In this document: piece by piece, positions 48,939 through 52,539 of the stretch
How the letters are laid out: every line of letters starts with the position of its first letter
How positions within the stretch are numbered: position 1 is the stretch's first letter
DNA from: Legionella santicrucis
GTDB taxonomy: Bacteria > Pseudomonadota > Gammaproteobacteria > Legionellales > Legionellaceae
Length of the DNA stretch: 52,539 nt
Reading direction: 5' to 3'
Assembly (NCBI RefSeq): GCF_001468135.1
Contig: NZ_LNYU01000009.1
Span: 71,295 to 123,833, forward strand
Program-made: the position numbers and the translations under genes
Notes under the pieces: generated by a model
Database searches by the model: none
What the model was told of the DNA's origin: nothing
The model's input: the letters and a program-made list of their open reading frames with translations, nothing else

Positions 48939-48954
48939 TTTACTCTTTCTTTAC
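48939..48954. promoter_or_regulatory. CpxR-like box TTTAC-N6-TTTAC
   Basis: On the minus strand this reads GTAAA-N6-GTAAA, an exact match to the CpxR consensus. It lies at about -52 to -37 from the predicted icmV start, a standard activator position, and also covers the icmW ribosome binding region. CpxR control of icm/dot genes is known in L. pneumophila; binding here is inference. Confidence 0.55.
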
Positions 48955-48978
48955 TGTAAATATGGAATGGACGAACTC

Positions 48979-48999
48979 TATACTTACTACTATAGTATA
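48979..48999. promoter_or_regulatory. Interlocked divergent -10 elements of icmV and icmW
   Basis: TATACT on the plus strand (48979-48984) and TATACT on the minus strand (48999-48994) face each other across nine bases. TATACT is the -10-like element reported to be needed for icm/dot expression in L. pneumophila. Predicted starts are about 48991 (icmV) and 48987 (icmW), so the two promoters overlap. Confidence 0.65.
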
Positions 49000-49008
49000 T
49001 TATGAAGG

Positions 49009-49026
49009 GTAAAAGAAAGAAGTAAA
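49009..49026. promoter_or_regulatory. Right-hand CpxR-like repeat GTAAA-N8-GTAAA
   Basis: This is an inverse copy of the left repeat at 48939-48954 with two extra bases in the spacer. It lies just before icmV and includes its AAGAAG ribosome binding region. Confidence 0.4.
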
Positions 49027-49029
49027 AAT

Positions 49030-49488
49030 ATGAAAAAACACCATCGTTCACGCATTGGAAATTTATTCTCACAAATATTTAAAATTCGCATTTGGTTTGA
49101 TTGGGAGCGAATGAAAGCGATCACTGTATCTTTGGGGAATGGGATTAAACATTTATTTGTACCTCATCAAAATATTGAAACGGAAGAGTCATTTACTGAT
49201 GCCACAACGAAATTTGGACTCAGTGATGAAAGCTTACTTTCCAAACAGAAGGCATTATTTCGCCTGAGTATGTTAATGTTGCTTTCTGCAGTTTTGATTT
49301 TGGGTTATGCAGGTTACCAATTTTATTTGGGGTCTATGAAGGCTGGTCTTGTAAGCCTTGTAGTTACTTTAATCGCATTAGTTTTAGCTTTCCGCTATCA
49401 TTTTTGGTACTTTCAAATTAAACAGCGAAAACTTGGATGTACTTTTAATGAATGGTATAGGCAAGGTTTGTTGGGGGCGAAGAAATGA
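49030..49488 (+). CDS. icmV: Dot/Icm secretion protein IcmV
   Basis: An inner-membrane component of the Dot/Icm system, 152 aa. It has a basic N-terminal region (KKHHRSRIGNLFSQIFKIRIWFDW), a central soluble part, and two adjacent membrane helices (about 82-104 and 106-125: LSMLMLLSAVLILGYAGYQFYL and AGLVSLVVTLIALVLAFRY), followed by a short basic tail. It overlaps dotA by ATGA. The icmV-dotA pair, divergent from icmWX, is the L. pneumophila arrangement. Confidence 0.95.
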   Translation: MKKHHRSRIGNLFSQIFKIRIWFDWERMKAITVSLGNGIKHLFVPHQNIETEESFTDATTKFGLSDESLLSKQKALFRLSMLMLLSAVLILGYAGYQFYLGSMKAGLVSLVVTLIALVLAFRYHFWYFQIKQRKLGCTFNEWYRQGLLGAKK

Positions 49489-52400
49489 ATAAATTGGCAG
49501 TGTCTCTGCTTCTCTTTTTAGTTCCTGGTTTGGTTTTAGCAGATGGCTCCTTGAGTTTTGCACCTCCTGCCAGTGATTATTCTGTCGTATTTCTGGGTAA
49601 CTTATTCGGTATTGTTGATGGGGTTTTAAGTGGTACTGGAAGCCAGATCATGGGGGCTATGTTTGGCGTATTTAATGCGGCAGTCCTCGCACTTGGTGGA
49701 ATAGTTATTCTGTATACACTTATAGTAGCCACGATGAACACTGCTCATGAAGGGCAAATGCTCGGACAAAAGTGGTCCTCCATTTGGATTCCAATTCGCT
49801 CTACAATCGGTTTGGCATTACTAATTCCCAAGGCATCTGGTTATTGCATGATGCAGATTTTTGTGATGTGGGTTGTAGTACAGGGGGTAGGGGCGGCAGA
49901 TAAAATCTGGGATGCTGCATTAAGTTATTTAAACCGTGGGGGCGTGATTATTCAGGCCCAACAAGTTAATCCTGCGGCATCGCTCACGGCAAATTCGAGC
50001 AGCGGTATTGGGGGTATTGCGACTGGTGCAGAAACGATACTTGCTGGACAAGTATGTATGCTAGGTTTACAAACTCAACTAGAAAATACAAGAGAATTTT
50101 ATCTCAGTGACAAATCCAGTAAGAATATTTGTAATAGTGCTACTCCAGGTTCAGCAATGGATACGTTTTGTAAGACTACTGTGCCTGATTTTCTAAGCTC
50201 AGTCAATGCGGTTGCTGTGCAAACAGGACAACCCGCTCAATCATCATGGCAGGTTACCATGCCTAATTTTGACTCTGGGCCTTATGTGTTTTTAAATGGA
50301 ATTTGCGGTACTATAACGTGGAATAGTCTTGCCAAGAGCTACCCAAACCAATTTGGTGCAAAGGGTTCAAGTCCATTACCAACGAATACAAGTGGAATTA
50401 ATACAGGTAATGCAAGTCAACAGAATAATGCAACAAATAATACGACAATTTCTGGAAGCAAAGACAGCGGCTCTAGAACATTGACGCCTTCAGAAGTAGC
50501 AATGACGCAATTGTCGCGCGCCATTGCTGTGCAACAAATGTACAGTGATTTGTCGTCTACCGCGCGTTTAATGATTAATAATGATCCGCAAATGTCACCA
50601 AACAGTAATAATAACTCTCAACCTTCTCCAGCATGGGCAACCCAGCAATTTGGTGTTCCTTATACGGCAGATGGGACACAATGTGATCAGACAAAAAATC
50701 AATGCGTTACTTGGGGTCCTATACCTGGCTCAATAAATAGTGGTGTCTTGTTGGCTGGAACTGAATTAATCAATGCGATCAATGACTATAATGGCGTGAT
50801 GATGCCAACAGTTAATTTAACGCGTATGATGACCAGTGGCGATAATGAACTATCCTCTACTGCTTTTATTAATCAAGCATCACTTCAGGGCTGGATTATG
50901 GCTGGCGCTTATTACTTTAATTTAGTAGGGATTCAAGGGACTTCTTCGATAAGCAATGCAAATCAGGTAGATAGCAATACAGGTTTGGATGGCAGTTCAT
51001 TTGACCCAACTACAGTTACCAGTCCATTTACAAGTGGTAGTTACAGTAATAGCCAAGCTACTTGTAATAAAGGGACCCTAAAAGACCATGATCTCACTGA
51101 TTTATGCATTTGGTTTAATTATGATGATACTGGTGTTAAGAAGGTAGAATCACTCGTTGCCGCATCTTCTGCACAAAATCCTACCACTAAGGTTCCTACT
51201 CTTAGCTCAAACATGACCTTAGTTGGTGGTACTACTGCATCAACAGTATTTGGGTACTTAAATAATGGCCTGATGGTGCAAACCCCTGGTCAACCAGGTC
51301 TCCAAACGCTGACTTTTGCCGACGACATCAACTTTCAGGTGCAGCCACAGCTATATTATTTGAAACAGCAATCTTTCTCTTGCGGTTCTGTAAAGCCATT
51401 TTACAGTATCTGTTTAGGAGGGTGGATTGCGAACGTAGTTTATAACTGGATCATCGTACCTTTATATAATATGTTCATTTTAATGTTTGGGAACATTATT
51501 GGCGCGGTTATCGGGGCATTCTTAGAAACCCCCTTAAAAGGTATGGCAGAAATCTTTCAACAAGGTCTATATATTATTGCGCAGCCAGGAGTTAACCCTG
51601 TAGTCGCCTTAGCTAATATGGGAAATCAATACATCAATTTTGCAGGCAATTTATGGATGTATTTATTGGGATTAGCGGTTGCTAGTGCATTAATCCCAAT
51701 ATTTGGTGTGTTTATTTTTGCGATGTTGACTTTAGCCATGCCGTTGATTATTGCTTGGGTTGGCATTATGGTGAGTATCGGTTTTGTCACTGCCTATTAT
51801 ATCCCGATCTTGCCCTATGTGATTTTTGTTTTCGGCGGAATGGGGTGGATGATTGCGGTGATTGAAGCTATGGTTGCTGCGCCAATTGTTGCCTTGGGCG
51901 TTACTCATCCTGAAGGGCATGATGCTTTTGGTAAAGGAGAGGCGGCAATCATGCTTTTGCTGAACATCTTTTTAAGACCCGGTATGATGATCATTGGTTA
52001 TATCTCGGCTATCGCATTATCTTATGTTGGCGTTTGGGTTTTGAATGCCGGATTTGATCAAGCGATACAGTTTGTGTCACAAGAAACGAATGATAGCTCT
52101 CTTCTAAATGGCAATTCCGTGTGGGTTGCTGCTGGTGGTGCTACCCAATATACTGATTGGACCGCAATTTATGCATTCTTTTTCTCGATATTAAGTTATA
52201 CAACGATTTATTTAACCATTATTCAAAAATCGTTCACCCTGATTACTTATTTGCCGGACAAGGTATTACGCTGGATAGGTGGTACCCATGAAAGTATTGG
52301 TCAAGAAAGTGCGCAATGGGGTGAAGAAGTAAAGGGTAAAGTCCAGGAGGCCGGTAAGGAGACGCAAACAGCCCAAGGTACTATGGAAAAAACTATGGGT

Positions 52401-52539
52401 GGTATCGGTATGAAGGCTGTTGGTAAGGTCAAGGGTGCTGTGGGCAAGGCCTTTGGTGGGAGTGGAGATACTAGTGGAGAAGGCTTGCAAACAGGCGGTG
52501 AGGCTGGTAGTGGCGGTTCATCGACTGGAGCTCAAAATC
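49485..52539 (+). CDS. dotA: Dot/Icm polytopic membrane protein DotA (3' end beyond window)
   Basis: DotA is a large inner-membrane protein of the Dot/Icm system, also released as rings in L. pneumophila. The open frame runs from ATG 49485 through the last base (1018 codons; L. pneumophila DotA is 1048 aa), so little is missing. Seen are a signal peptide (about 1-19, LLLFLVPGLVLADG), two early membrane helices (about 55-80 and 105-135), a large Ser/Asn/Thr-rich periplasmic region (about 140-620), then a block of helices (about 640-925) and a Gly/Ser/Lys-rich cytoplasmic tail. There are no frameshifts. It overlaps icmV by ATGA. Confidence 0.97.
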   Translation, partial: MNKLAVSLLLFLVPGLVLADGSLSFAPPASDYSVVFLGNLFGIVDGVLSGTGSQIMGAMFGVFNAAVLALGGIVILYTLIVATMNTAHEGQMLGQKWSSIWIPIRSTIGLALLIPKASGYCMMQIFVMWVVVQGVGAADKIWDAALSYLNRGGVIIQAQQVNPAASLTANSSSGIGGIATGAETILAGQVCMLGLQTQLENTREFYLSDKSSKNICNSATPGSAMDTFCKTTVPDFLSSVNAVAVQTGQPAQSSWQVTMPNFDSGPYVFLNGICGTITWNSLAKSYPNQFGAKGSSPLPTNTSGINTGNASQQNNATNNTTISGSKDSGSRTLTPSEVAMTQLSRAIAVQQMYSDLSSTARLMINNDPQMSPNSNNNSQPSPAWATQQFGVPYTADGTQCDQTKNQCVTWGPIPGSINSGVLLAGTELINAINDYNGVMMPTVNLTRMMTSGDNELSSTAFINQASLQGWIMAGAYYFNLVGIQGTSSISNANQVDSNTGLDGSSFDPTTVTSPFTSGSYSNSQATCNKGTLKDHDLTDLCIWFNYDDTGVKKVESLVAASSAQNPTTKVPTLSSNMTLVGGTTASTVFGYLNNGLMVQTPGQPGLQTLTFADDINFQVQPQLYYLKQQSFSCGSVKPFYSICLGGWIANVVYNWIIVPLYNMFILMFGNIIGAVIGAFLETPLKGMAEIFQQGLYIIAQPGVNPVVALANMGNQYINFAGNLWMYLLGLAVASALIPIFGVFIFAMLTLAMPLIIAWVGIMVSIGFVTAYYIPILPYVIFVFGGMGWMIAVIEAMVAAPIVALGVTHPEGHDAFGKGEAAIMLLLNIFLRPGMMIIGYISAIALSYVGVWVLNAGFDQAIQFVSQETNDSSLLNGNSVWVAAGGATQYTDWTAIYAFFFSILSYTTIYLTIIQKSFTLITYLPDKVLRWIGGTHESIGQESAQWGEEVKGKVQEAGKETQTAQGTMEKTMGGIGMKAVGKVKGAVGKAFGGSGDTSGEGLQTGGEAGSGGSSTGAQN

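Noticed and set aside
51732..52490. Two minus-strand ORFs inside dotA
   Set aside because: They are antisense to the continuous dotA frame with membrane helices and a Gly-rich tail.

Overview
The window looks like a chromosomal segment of a Legionella species or a very close relative. It is AT-rich and closes with the genus-diagnostic icmX-icmW / icmV-dotA cluster of the Dot/Icm type IVB secretion system. The exact species cannot be named from the sequence alone. Almost all of the window is ordered housekeeping operons; accessory-looking DNA is limited to a few places.

Layout. 1-1583: 3' half of a 23S rRNA gene, 5S rRNA and a terminator (end of an rrn operon). 1692-5563: two accessory genes, an unrecognised 638-aa protein and, on the minus strand, a 578-aa protein with a kinase-like core and a Glu-rich C-terminus typical of Dot/Icm effectors. 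5852-10357: rsgA, divergent from an overlapping cca-orn-queH-cation efflux operon. 10438-15496 (minus): fabI, then hemC-hemD-hemX-hemY. 15538-21094: an HdeD-type membrane protein, cytochrome c5-dsbB, nagZ, tgt, ppiB and a TRIC/UPF0126 membrane protein. 21234-23984: an XRE-type regulator, an apparent unannotated small RNA gene, a MarR regulator and a divergent YbdK-type carboxylate-amine ligase. 24075-31578: tRNA-Val(GAC), then thrS-infC-rpmI-rplT-pheS-pheT-ihfA and a [2Fe-2S] ferredoxin. 31716-36468: rplM-rpsI, petABC (cytochrome bc1) and sspA-sspB. 36470-43829: nnr-tsaE-amiB-mutL-miaA, a small zinc-ribbon protein and a GT9 glycosyltransferase. 43963-46488 (minus): a P1B-type ATPase with altered catalytic motifs. 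47071-52539: icmX, icmW (minus), icmV and dotA (plus; dotA runs off the window).

How the genes work together. Translation is the main theme: rRNA, tRNA, two aminoacyl-tRNA synthetases, IF3, L35, L20, L13, S9, ribosome assembly (rsgA), tRNA end repair (cca) and tRNA modification (queH, tgt, miaA, tsaE). Respiration and redox come next: heme synthesis, bc1, c5 and DsbB. Cell-wall recycling and division are represented by nagZ and amiB. The virulence layer is Dot/Icm plus the putative effector.

The most novel-looking items are: (1) a roughly 163-nt small RNA at about 21862-22024, with a consensus sigma70 promoter, a 19-bp perfect palindrome upstream, two alternative partners for one internal stem arm and a strong terminator; (2) the P1B ATPase that has lost the TGE glutamate and changed the DKTGT and TGDN motifs; (3) the kinase-like putative effector; (4) the interlocked divergent icmV/icmW promoters flanked by inverted CpxR-like repeats; (5) strong terminators set directly in front of thrS and pheS; and (6) a roughly 110-bp inverted-repeat element forming the petA leader.
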